Of a DNA stretch of 41,038 bases, positions 17,026 to 24,700 are shown piece by piece (positions within the stretch are counted from its first letter, which is position 1; each line of letters starts with the position of its first letter). The notes under the pieces are model-generated. The model did not search any database, was not told the origin of the DNA, and saw nothing but the letters and a program-made list of their open reading frames with translations. Origin of the DNA: Opitutia bacterium (GTDB lineage: Bacteria; Verrucomicrobiota; Verrucomicrobiia; Opitutales; Opitutaceae); assembly GCA_003142955.1 (NCBI GenBank), contig PLOH01000118.1:612-41649 (forward strand), read 5' to 3'. The position numbers and the translations under genes are program-made.

Positions 17026-18492
17026 TCAGTTAGGGCGGGTATAAATGTCCCGGAAGCGTTGCTTGTAGCCTTTCTTGCTAAGCTCGCACGCGAGTGGATC
17101 CTTCGCCATCAGGTTTCCTGTCTCCGTCAGCGCCATGGCCCTGCACCCCATGCCGCATTCCTTGAACAACTCGCAGGCGACGCATTCCGGGTTCCGAGAG
17201 AGCAGATCCTTCTTCCTCAGGTCTGTGATTTCGCGCAAATAGGAACGGGTCCACACCTTCGACAGATCCTCACGCAATAAGTTCGGCATTCGCGCCTGCA
17301 CGATGCTGTCAACATAGCCGGGGCACGGGACCAACGTGCCGTCCGGGAGCAGGTTGGGTTTTTCGCGGCAGGCACCGCAGTCGTAGCTGTCTGGAGTAAA
17401 ACCCAGCCGGTCCGGTGGATCCGCCAACCGCCCCCGGCGCGCAGTGCTGGGGCGGGACGGCTTCCTGGCCCGACCATTTGCTGCCTTTTCGCTAGCGGAC
17501 CGACCTTCAGGATCAGTCCCGGCCTCCCGCGGCCGGCTGCCCTGGAAAAAGCCGCCCAGCTGGATGCCAAACGGCTGGCCGTCCTCGACCCAACGCTTGA
17601 GCAACGACGCACAGGTTTTCGCCTGCTCGTCCAGCGACGCGGCGGTGGTCGTCCCCCGCCAATTCCCTGTCGCTTGCGGGGCCGCAATTCGCCACGCCTG
17701 CACGTCCAGCTTCTTCATCAGCTCATAGGTGTCGGCCAAACGGTCGAGATTGACGGTGTCCATCGCGGTGGCGACCGTCACCGGAAACCGGGCGGCGCGC
17801 AGCTGGCGAATGGCGTCAATTACGCGCGGCTCGGTCCCCGAGATCCCGCGCATTTGGTCGTGGGTGCCCAGCCCGTCAAAGCTGAGCTGGAAAGCCGGCC
17901 GAAGGCCGATCGATTGGATCTTTTCCAAGTGCCGGTCGGTGATCAGCAGCCCGGTGGTGAAGATCTGGCTGAGGCGAATCTTCTTCTGCGTCAGCAACTG
18001 AATGATGTCCACCAAGTCCCTCCTCAGGAAGGGCTCGCCACCAGTCAATGAAACATCGAGCACGTTGGCTCGCTCGAACTGCTCGACCAGCCCCGCCATC
18101 GTCTCAAAGGGGAGCTGGCCGTATCGTCCGCTTGGCGCTTCCATGTAGCAGTGCCGGCAGTTCATATTGCACAACCCGGTCACACACCAATGGATCGCAG
18201 CCAGGCGCGGGTTATCGGCCTCCCGATACCTCCGCCAGGGTTCGATGGCATCCCCCTCCGGGCATTCTTCGGCGATCCCCTCCGCAATCAGCAAGTCGAG
18301 CATGCCGCCGTGTTTGGGGAGAAACGCCAGCGATTCGAAATCGGTCTGCCCGTCGCATGACTCGGCCACGTAGAACCCCATCGTCTTCAACTCGCGCTGG
18401 TCGCCATTGAGCCAGTTCACGAGCGTCTTCGGCGTATTGCTCCAGCCACGAAGCATCCACCCTCCCGTTAATTTTGCGTGCCGTTCTGACAT
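17026..18492 (-). CDS. radical SAM/SPASM RiPP maturase
   Basis: A 488-residue protein. The radical-SAM cluster motif is Cys108-x3-Cys112-x2-Cys115 (LCNMNCRHCYM), followed by the SAM-binding SLTGGEPFLRRD. A C-terminal SPASM region has eight cysteines (YDCGACRE, VPCPGY, ECVACELFKECGMGC, PLACEL) able to hold auxiliary 4Fe-4S clusters, as in enzymes that crosslink RiPP precursors. The N-terminal 85 residues could be a RiPP-recognition-like domain. ATG 18492 was chosen for an AGAGG Shine-Dalgarno five bases upstream; TTG/ATG at 18516/18513 are alternatives. Residues about 318-361 are a low-complexity Arg/Ala/Ser/Pro-rich insert before SPASM. It lies 165 bases downstream of the nearest Nif11 precursor and 21 bases from the convergent exporter gene. 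Confidence 0.93.
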   Translation of the reverse strand: MSERHAKLTGGWMLRGWSNTPKTLVNWLNGDQRELKTMGFYVAESCDGQTDFESLAFLPKHGGMLDLLIAEGIAEECPEGDAIEPWRRYREADNPRLAAIHWCVTGLCNMNCRHCYMEAPSGRYGQLPFETMAGLVEQFERANVLDVSLTGGEPFLRRDLVDIIQLLTQKKIRLSQIFTTGLLITDRHLEKIQSIGLRPAFQLSFDGLGTHDQMRGISGTEPRVIDAIRQLRAARFPVTVATAMDTVNLDRLADTYELMKKLDVQAWRIAAPQATGNWRGTTTAASLDEQAKTCASLLKRWVEDGQPFGIQLGGFFQGSRPREAGTDPEGRSASEKAANGRARKPSRPSTARRGRLADPPDRLGFTPDSYDCGACREKPNLLPDGTLVPCPGYVDSIVQARMPNLLREDLSKVWTRSYLREITDLRKKDLLSRNPECVACELFKECGMGCRAMALTETGNLMAKDPLACELSKKGYKQRFRDIYTRPN

Positions 18493-18573
18493 GTCGTCCT
18501 CTCTGAAGCACATCAACCCGCTGCGCCGGCAGGAAATAGATCTTCTGCGACGCTGGTTACTTGCTCGGCGGTC

Positions 18574-18605
18574 GGGTGTGCGGGCCTAAAACGGCTCGCA
18601 CACCC
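18574..18605. other. strong hairpin between precursor 1 and the maturase
   Basis: A nine-base perfect stem GGGTGTGCG / CGCACACCC with an inner three-base GCC/GGC stem and a TAAAAC loop. It lies about 80 bases upstream of the maturase start in the transcript. No T-run follows on either strand, so it is more likely a processing or stability element, or an attenuator, than a simple terminator. It could make precursor mRNA more abundant than maturase mRNA. Confidence 0.5.
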
Positions 18606-18625
18606 TCAACCACGAAACAGATTTG

Positions 18626-18647
18626 CCCGCGGGCCAACTGCCGCGGG
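18626..18647. terminator. GC-rich hairpin just downstream of precursor 1
   Basis: A seven-base perfect stem CCCGCGG / CCGCGGG with an eight-base loop, beginning 11 bases after the precursor 1 stop on the minus strand. The bases that follow on that strand (CAAATCTGTTT) are only mildly T-rich. It fits a leaky terminator or mRNA-stabilising stem after a highly expressed precursor. The same spot after precursor 2 lacks an obvious equal. Confidence 0.4.
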
Positions 18648-18657
18648 TTTCATGCAA

Positions 18658-18969
18658 TCAATACCATGAGGTGCGAATACAAGTATGATTTTCCGTGCAA
18701 TAGTCATACGTCATGTTTTCGCAATACATCTGTCCGGTGACGCCGGCCAGTTCGGCTTTCGAGGCCTTTTTCGCCCGCACTTTCTTTTCCTGATTCCAAT
18801 CCTTCACCGTGAATTTGAATCCCTTCGCCGCGGCGATCTTGACGATCTCTGCGGCCGAAGTCTCTTTGCTGCCCTTGAGGATCTGCTTGTGCAGATTCGT
18901 CAACTGCGCCTGCAGGGACTTGTCCTGCGAGACCTTCTCAAAGAATGCATCTACGTTTTTCGCCGCCAT
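18658..18969 (-). CDS. Nif11-type RiPP precursor 1
   Basis: A 103-residue peptide. Residues 1-79 are a Nif11-type leader: VDAFFEKVSQDKSLQAQL, then EIVKIAAAKGFKFTVKDW, a Lys-rich stretch, and ELAGVTG at the end. The likely core is the last 24 residues, three Cys plus many aromatics, with aromatic-CEN, YD-x-CT and a C-terminal C-x-R-x-SWY. The start has AAAGGA eight bases upstream. Nif11 leaders guide modifying enzymes to the core; the neighbouring radical SAM/SPASM protein is the obvious one, so thioether or aromatic crosslinks are plausible. The core has no Tyr-Gly pair, so radical-SAM tyramine excision (spliceotide chemistry) is not expected. It is a near-tandem duplicate of precursor 2. Confidence 0.9.
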   Translation of the reverse strand: MAAKNVDAFFEKVSQDKSLQAQLTNLHKQILKGSKETSAAEIVKIAAAKGFKFTVKDWNQEKKVRAKKASKAELAGVTGQMYCENMTYDYCTENHTCIRTSWY

Positions 18970-19322
18970 GATCTTAGTCCTTTCAAACTTATTGGTTTTC
19001 GGTTCGCAGGGGGGTTGAAAGAGGGAATTAACCGACGGCCCAAGCCGCCCGTTCCCCTCTCGACTCGCCTGCAGTCAGCACCGCATGCGATCCGATGCCG
19101 CCACTCGTTGGTCGAGTCTGCCTGCGCCTCGAATTCCGTTTCCCATTGCGGACGCATTCTTCGCCGGAACCGCAAAAGGTGTCAACCAAGTAGAATTCTA
19201 CATTTCGCTGTCCTATTTGTAACGGTGGTTTCGGCGCCGGCGGTTGGCGCTGATGCTGGGGGAGGAAAATGTGGCCGTTTCACCGGCAGTCACAGCCAGC
19301 ATTCACCCGCGGGTCCATACAA
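18970..19322. other. 353-base gap between the two precursors: leader region of precursor 1
   Basis: No gene is seen. On the minus strand it holds a candidate promoter (TTGACA at 19182-19187, 18 bases, AAGAAT at 19158-19163), which would give a leader of about 180 bases. It also holds a small stem (CGGC / GCCG, 19036-19047) and a block GGTTAATTCCCTCT that is matched upstream of precursor 2. A 12-base palindrome GTAGAATTCTAC (about 19192-19203) lies just upstream of the -35 and is a possible regulator site. Confidence 0.5.
19158..19187 (-). promoter_or_regulatory. candidate promoter of precursor 1 and maturase
   Basis: On the minus strand a perfect -35 TTGACA is followed after 18 bases by AAGAAT, matching four of six -10 bases. 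A perfect palindrome GTAGAATTCTAC lies immediately upstream. This would let precursor 1 and the maturase be transcribed apart from precursor 2 and the FGE-like gene. Confidence 0.45.
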
Positions 19323-19637
19323 TCAATACCAGGAGCCGCGATAACAAACGGAAACGGACGTACACGAGTCATACACCGAGTTCTCGCACCACCCCTCCTG
19401 ACCGGTGACGTCGGCTAGCTCGCCCTTCGACGCCTTTTTTGCCCGCGCCTTCTTTTCCTGATTCCAATCCTTCACGGTGAACCGGAATCCGTTCGCCGCG
19501 GCGATCTTGACGATCTCTGCGACGGACGTCGCATTGCTGTTCTTGAGGATCTTCTTGTGCAAAGCCGTCAGCTGCGCCTGCAGGGTCTTGTCCTGCGAAA
19601 CCTTCTCAAAGAACGCTTCCATGCTTTTCATTGTCAT
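19323..19637 (-). CDS. Nif11-type RiPP precursor 2
   Basis: A 104-residue paralogue of precursor 1. The leader (1-79) is mostly identical (AFFEKVSQDK, AQLTALHKKILK, EIVKIAAANGF, FTVKDWNQEKK, GELADVTG). The core (last 25 residues) keeps WCEN, YD-x-CT and C-x-R-x-SWY but differs elsewhere. All three cysteines and the terminal SWY are kept, which marks them as likely modification or recognition sites. ATG 19637 was chosen because AAAGGA lies eight bases upstream, exactly as in precursor 1; an in-frame extension upstream has no support. It lies 112 bases after the FGE-like gene. Leader conservation with core divergence is what one expects for one maturase handling two products. Confidence 0.9.
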   Translation of the reverse strand: MTMKSMEAFFEKVSQDKTLQAQLTALHKKILKNSNATSVAEIVKIAAANGFRFTVKDWNQEKKARAKKASKGELADVTGQEGWCENSVYDSCTSVSVCYRGSWY

Positions 19638-19702
19638 GATTTTGATCCTTTCCAACTGAAACGGAATTGGTCTGCGGGAAGGGCGGGAGAGGGAATCAAC
19701 CT

Positions 19703-19719
19703 GCGGCGCGAATCGCCGC
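19703..19719 (-). promoter_or_regulatory. 5' leader stem upstream of precursor 2
   Basis: A perfect six-base stem GCGGCG / CGCCGC with a five-base loop, about 65 bases upstream of the precursor 2 start. It is followed on the minus strand by GGTTGATTCCCTCT, ACCAAT and a GGAAAGGA ribosome site, an order also found ahead of precursor 1. The conserved layout suggests a shared RNA leader; its function is unknown. Confidence 0.4.
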
Positions 19720-19749
19720 TTCTCTGGGGGTGATCGAAGTGCTCGGGCA

Positions 19750-20679
19750 TCAGCGGACATAACAAAGCGCCAGGCGGAAGCCCAACGTGTAAAAACGGAA
19801 GCCCGGCTCGTCCCCGTCGCGGTTGGCGGAACGGCAGTTCTCCGCGCAGTTGCGCCAGCCGCCTCCGCGATTGACGCGGTGGACTCCCGTTGACGGCCCC
19901 ACCGGGTCCCTTACCGAACCCCCGGGGAAACTCCCGTGCCAGTCCCGGCACCATTCCCACACGTTGCCATGCATGTCGCAGAGTCCCCAGGCATTTGGCT
20001 TCTTCTGCCCCACCGGGTGGCTCATACCGTCGCTGTTCTGATCGAACCAGCCCAGGTCGCCGAAAGCGCCCTTCCTGGCATAGGGACCGTTTGTTCCCGC
20101 CCGACAGGCATATTCCCACTGCGCCTCCGTTGGCAAAGTGTATTCGTACTCCGCAGGCAATCGGCCTGCTCCGCGCTCCCGCTCCGTCAGCTTCCGGCAA
20201 TACTCCATGGCGTCGTCCCACGACACCTGCTCCACCGGCGCCCGCGCCCCGGCGTTCTTGAAATACGACGGATTGCTGCCCATCAGCGCCTGCCACTCGC
20301 CTTGCGTCACTTCGTATCTTCCCAACCAATACCCCTTCGTCAGCGTCACCCGCGTCTGTGGGCCTTCGTCGTCGTAGCGTCCGATTTCCATCCTCGGACT
20401 GCCCATCGTGAAGGTGCCGGCGTCAATCCACACCATCTCCAGGCCGAGATCCGGCACCGTGCACGGCCGACCAAACGATGGGCCGGCTGGTTGCGCCGAA
20501 CGATCGAGCTGAACCGCCATCGAGGGGGCCGTTGGCTCCTTCTCGTGCCGGGGCTGCTCCTGCGCTGTCGCGGCCACGCCAGAGCCAATCACTACGAGCG
20601 CCGCCAAACCGAGCAGCTGTTTCCATGTGTGCCGCCAGAGCGTGGTCCGGCCAAAACCGAGGAAATCCGAGGAGGGCAT
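19750..20679 (-). CDS. FGE/SUMF1-like (sulfatase-modifying-factor fold) exported protein
   Basis: A 309-residue protein with a hydrophobic segment at about residues 27-41 (signal peptide or anchor ending in VAATA) and then an FGE-sulfatase C-type-lectin-like domain: EMVWIDAGTFTMGSP, YEVTQGEWQALMG, PVEQVSWDDAMEYC, RLPTEAQWEYA-like block, DMHGNVWEWCRDW and a final GFRLAL. True formylglycine-generating enzymes bind copper through two Cys about five residues apart; here the region reads NCAENC (C-x3-C), so enzymatic activity is doubtful. ATG 20679 is preferred; an in-frame start at 20811 adds 44 low-complexity residues. It is first in the minus-strand run that leads to the RiPP precursors, but membership of that pathway is unproven. 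Confidence 0.82.
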   Translation of the reverse strand: MPSSDFLGFGRTTLWRHTWKQLLGLAALVVIGSGVAATAQEQPRHEKEPTAPSMAVQLDRSAQPAGPSFGRPCTVPDLGLEMVWIDAGTFTMGSPRMEIGRYDDEGPQTRVTLTKGYWLGRYEVTQGEWQALMGSNPSYFKNAGARAPVEQVSWDDAMEYCRKLTERERGAGRLPAEYEYTLPTEAQWEYACRAGTNGPYARKGAFGDLGWFDQNSDGMSHPVGQKKPNAWGLCDMHGNVWEWCRDWHGSFPGGSVRDPVGPSTGVHRVNRGGGWRNCAENCRSANRDGDEPGFRFYTLGFRLALCYVR

Positions 20680-21131
20680 GGGGTCGGCGAAAAAGAGATC
20701 GGCGAACGCGCTCCGGGGGCGGAGGTCCCCGGACCGGACGCTCGAGGGTGGTGTGGCAAATTCTCCGGACCCACGCGAGCCCGAACCCCGGAGGATCCAG
20801 ACCTGCCCCACGAGAAAGTTGACTGCGCCTGGCGCAGCATTTTGCTGTGCCGAAAAAGGGGAAGTCAGCTTGTTCGTTGCCCTCTGGCTTGCCCACCTGG
20901 CCTAGGCCAATTCCTTTGACGAGGGAAAGCACACGACTGACAGAAGCAGGCCGCCCCTATGGCCCGAAGCAGGTTGAGTTCCCTCCCCACTGGGGCGACC
21001 TGCAGAACGAGTGAATTGCTGTACTGCCAAACGCGTGAACCCATCCACCGCCGATCCAAAACCATTGACCGCGATCGCGGAACTGAGAATTCTATGGGCC
21101 TTTGCTTGAAGCGATTTGTAGACTCCAACGC
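20680..21131. other. 452-base stretch between divergent genes
   Basis: This is the shared upstream region of the minus-strand FGE-like gene and the plus-strand DUF3307 gene. I see GC-rich palindromic sequence around 20720-20745 (CCGGGGG / CCCCGG) but no convincing promoter, small gene or RNA. Open frames on the minus strand here have no recognisable protein features. Confidence 0.4.
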
Positions 21132-21479
21132 ATGACACTGACACTCGCAATCATCGGGCATCTGGTGGGAGACTATCTGCTGCAAAACGACTGGATGGCA
21201 CTCAACAAGAAGAAGCGCACGCTTCCCTGTGCCATCCACTGCACGCTCTGGACGCTCTCGGTCTGCGCGTTCGCGAGCTGGTGGACCCTGCCCGCCATCG
21301 GGGTGCTTTGGGTGACACACTTCGCGCAAGACCGAACGCAAATCGTTCTCTTCTGGATGACCAAAATAAACCGCCAGCCGGAATTCGCGAAACCACCGTC
21401 TGCACCGTGGAGCATCATCGTGGTCGATAACGTCTGGCACATTGTCGCGCTGTGGGTGGTGTGGCGCTTTGTGGTCTGA
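21132..21479 (+). CDS. DUF3307 membrane protein
   Basis: A 115-residue protein with three or four hydrophobic segments. The opening GHLVGDYLLQNDWMA followed by a basic KKK stretch and a CAIHC(T)LWT segment is the hallmark of the DUF3307 family (G-H-x2-x-D-(Y/F)-x2-Q). These are small inner-membrane proteins, sometimes beside SatD-type or phage-exclusion genes; their function is not settled. ATG 21132 removes a 10-residue upstream extension that lacks a Shine-Dalgarno. It stands alone between the FGE-like gene (divergent) and the STAND gene about 300 bases downstream. Confidence 0.8.
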   Translation: MTLTLAIIGHLVGDYLLQNDWMALNKKKRTLPCAIHCTLWTLSVCAFASWWTLPAIGVLWVTHFAQDRTQIVLFWMTKINRQPEFAKPPSAPWSIIVVDNVWHIVALWVVWRFVV

Positions 21480-21545
21480 CGGCACTTTCCCGTCGTTTCC
21501 GTCAGCGGGTAATCGAAGATCTTCCCCGTGTCCCAGCGCTGAAAA

Positions 21546-21574
21546 TTGACACATCCGGTCAACACCGCTAGCCT
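21546..21574 (+). promoter_or_regulatory. possible promoter of the STAND gene
   Basis: A perfect -35 TTGACA at 21546-21551 and TAGCCT at 21569-21574 with 17-base spacing, about 200 bases ahead of the STAND start. The -10 is weak, matching about three of six consensus bases. No other candidate was seen in this 296-base gap. Confidence 0.35.
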
Positions 21575-21775
21575 CCACCGTCGTTGCGCCACGCTTGGAA
21601 CTGCCTTCTTCTCCGTTTCCGCCGCCGTGCTCTTTCTTCCCTTTAACACCCAGCCCCTCCAGACCCGCCTCCCCGCCGCGGCCCGAATCCCGTTTCCGAT
21701 CAGTGGCACGTGCGCGCCGCCCCTCTTGCGCGGCGTGCCACGGCGCAGATAAGGACGGGTGTGCCGTCTTCCTCC

Positions 21776-24700
21776 ATGACTTTGGTGCGCGTTTTCATTT
21801 CCTCGCCCGGTGACGTGAACGAGGAACGCGCCCAGACGATGCGCGTGATCAAGCGCCTGCAGGAGGAGTTCGCCGGCCGCCTCACGCTCGAGCCGGTTTA
21901 TTGGGAACACGAGCCACTCCTGATGACTGGCACGTTTCAGGAGCAGATCCCGCCCCCCAGCGACTCCGACATCTGCGTGTGCATCCTCTGGTCGCGGCTC
22001 GGCACGCGCCTGCCCTCGGAAAAATTCCACCGCGCGGACGGGTCGGCCTACGCGTCGGGTACGGAGTTCGAGTTCGAGAACGCCGTCGAGGCGCACCGCC
22101 GGCTTGGCCGGCCGGACATGCTCGTGTATTTGAAAACCGCGGAGGCCGTCGTCAGCCTGCGCGACGAAAAGGCGCTGCTCGAGCGCATGCGGCAGAAAAA
22201 AATGCTCGATGATTTTCTGCGCCGCTGGTTCACGGACGAGCACGAGGGCACGCTCATCGCGGCGCGGCACGATTTCAACACGCTGGCGGAATTCGAGGAG
22301 CGCTTCGAGGCGCACCTGCGCAAGATGCTCGAAAAAAAGGCGCCGGCCGCCGCGACCACGACTGCGGCGCCGCCGGCCTGGCAAAAAGGCGCGCCGTTTC
22401 GCGGGCTCGAGGTGTTCGAGGCGGAGCACGCGCCGATCTTTTGCGGACGCACGCGCGCGGTCGGCGACGTACTTAACGCGCTCCGCCGCCAGGCCGCCGA
22501 CGGCCGTGCGTTCGTCCTGATCACCGGCATGAGCGGCTGCGGAAAGTCCTCGCTGCTGCGCGCCGGCGTCCTCCCGCTCCTCATCGAACCGGGCGTGATC
22601 GAGGGCGTGGCGTTCTGGCGCGAAGCCGCGCTGAAGCCCGGCGAAAGCGGAAGGGATTTGTGCGACGGGCTCGCGGGCGCCATCAGCGCGGCGCTGCCCG
22701 AACTCAGCGTGAGCGGCACCGGGCGCGCCGAGCTGGCGAAGATTCTGCGCGAGTCGCCCCTCGCCTGCGGCCCGCTCGTGAAGGTGGCCCTCACGCTGGC
22801 CGCGCTGGATCTGCAGCGGACCAAACAACTGACGACGGTTCCGCAGGCGCGGCTCTCGCTGCTGATCGACCAGCTCGAGGAGATCTTTACCAACGACCGC
22901 ATTTCCCCCGAAGAGCGCGCGGTCTTTGCCGCCGCCGTGAACGGCCTCGCGCGTTCCGGGCAGGTCTGGATTACCGCCACCTTGCGCAGCGATTTTTATC
23001 CGCGCCTCGTCGAGGTCGCGGCGCTGCACGAACTGCGCGAAGGCTCGGGCACCTACGATCTCGCGGCTCCGACCGCGGCGGAAATATCCCAGATCATCCG
23101 CAAGCCGGCGTGGATGGCCGGCGTGACCTTCGACGAGGAAGCGGAAACGGGCCTTTCGCTCGCTGACGCACTCTGCGAGGCCGCGCTGCGCAGTCCCGAG
23201 GCGCTGCCGCTGCTCGAGTTCGCGCTGACGGAGCTCTACAATCGCTGCGCGCCACAGGGCCGCCGGCTCACCTTCGAAGCCTACAGGGAACTCGGCGGCG
23301 TCGAGGGCGCGCTGGCACGCCGGGCCGAGGAGGTTTTCCTGGCGCTCCCCGCCGAGGTGCGGGCCGCGGTGCCGCCAGTACTCGGCGCGCTCGTCGGCAT
23401 CGGCCTCGATGAAGGCGCCACCAGCGTTGTGCGCAAGCGCGCGCGCATCGACGTGATCGCCGCGTCGCCGGCGAGTCGGGCGCTCGTCGATGCGTTCGTG
23501 AAGGCGCGGCTTCTCGTCGTCGATCGCGGCGCCGACGGAAGCAGCGTCGTCATGGTTGCGCACGAAGCGCTGCTGCGGCACTGGCCGCGCATCCAGGAGT
23601 GGGTGAAGGAGAACCTCGCGATGCTGCGCACCCGCGCGCGCATCGCCACGGCTGAGACGGTCTGGACCGCCGAGAAAAAGGCCGCGGAGTTTTTGTTGCC
23701 CGAAGGCACGACGCTGAACGAAGCGGTGACGCTGCTCGCGCAGCGTCGTCGCGAACTCAGCGACGGCGACGTGGAGTTCATTGAGGCTTCCCTCCAGGCG
23801 CGTCGCCGCCGAGCCGCGGCTCGGCGCCATCGCTGGATCGCCGCCGCCGCCGCGCTCCTCTTGCTCCTCGGGAGCGTCTGGTGGTGGTGGGCGGCCTACC
23901 GCAAGACAAGCGTCGCTTACTTCGAACACATGATAAACCGTTGGGGTGTCCTCGCGGGTGTTGATGCCATTTCTCGCAGCGAAATGCGGGTGCGCAATGG
24001 CGGGGTGAAAATCGTGCGCCGGGGCTTTCTCGGCCCGGTGATTCGGGTTGAGACGGTCGACGGTCGCGACCGGCCGAACGTGCCGATTAACGGCGGGGTG
24101 GCCGCCTACCTCAGCGACAAACCGCTCGACGCGCTCGAGGTGCGCGAGTGCGCGTTCACCTTCGACTATAAGGACGGGCGCGTGCAGAGTCAAAAGGCCT
24201 TCGACGCGCAGGGCGCGCAGCTCTGGGAGTTTTTTTACGTCGCGACTGACGCGGGCTTCTACCGCCACGACTCGGCCTTCGCGAAGCGTGAGGGGGTGGC
24301 TTCGGGTGCGGCGTATATCCAGTTCACGCGCTCGCCCGAGGGTTTCGATCGCGAGGTGCGTTTCACCGACGGGCGGACACCGCAGCCGAATCCCGACGGT
24401 TGCTTTGGTTTTCAGATCGAGTCCGATCCGCAGGGCTTCGTCACGAAGGTCACCGCGATTGACACGGAGGGGAAACCCATGCTGTTGCGCCGGCTCGGAT
24501 TTGCTGAGACCCAGGTCATCTATGACGGAAAGCACCGCATCACGGAGATCCGCTATTTCGATGCGGAGGGCCGGCCGGCGATGGGCACGGCCGGTTATGT
24601 CGGACGGCGCAACACGTGGAACGACGCCGGCAATCTCACGTCCCAGGCTTTTATCGACGATCGGGAGCGGCTCGTCTTCGTCGCCGCGTTCGGCTACGCG

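Noticed and set aside
18658..19637. Spliceotide-type precursors (tyramine excision)
   Set aside because: The cores contain no Tyr-Gly pair, which that radical SAM chemistry needs.
19750..20679. Variable protein of a diversity-generating retroelement (FGE/C-lectin fold)
   Set aside because: There is no reverse transcriptase, and I saw no template-repeat pair in the neighbourhood.
20865..21578. Minus-strand frame opposite DUF3307
   Set aside because: No domain, no ribosome site, and it covers the well-supported DUF3307 gene.
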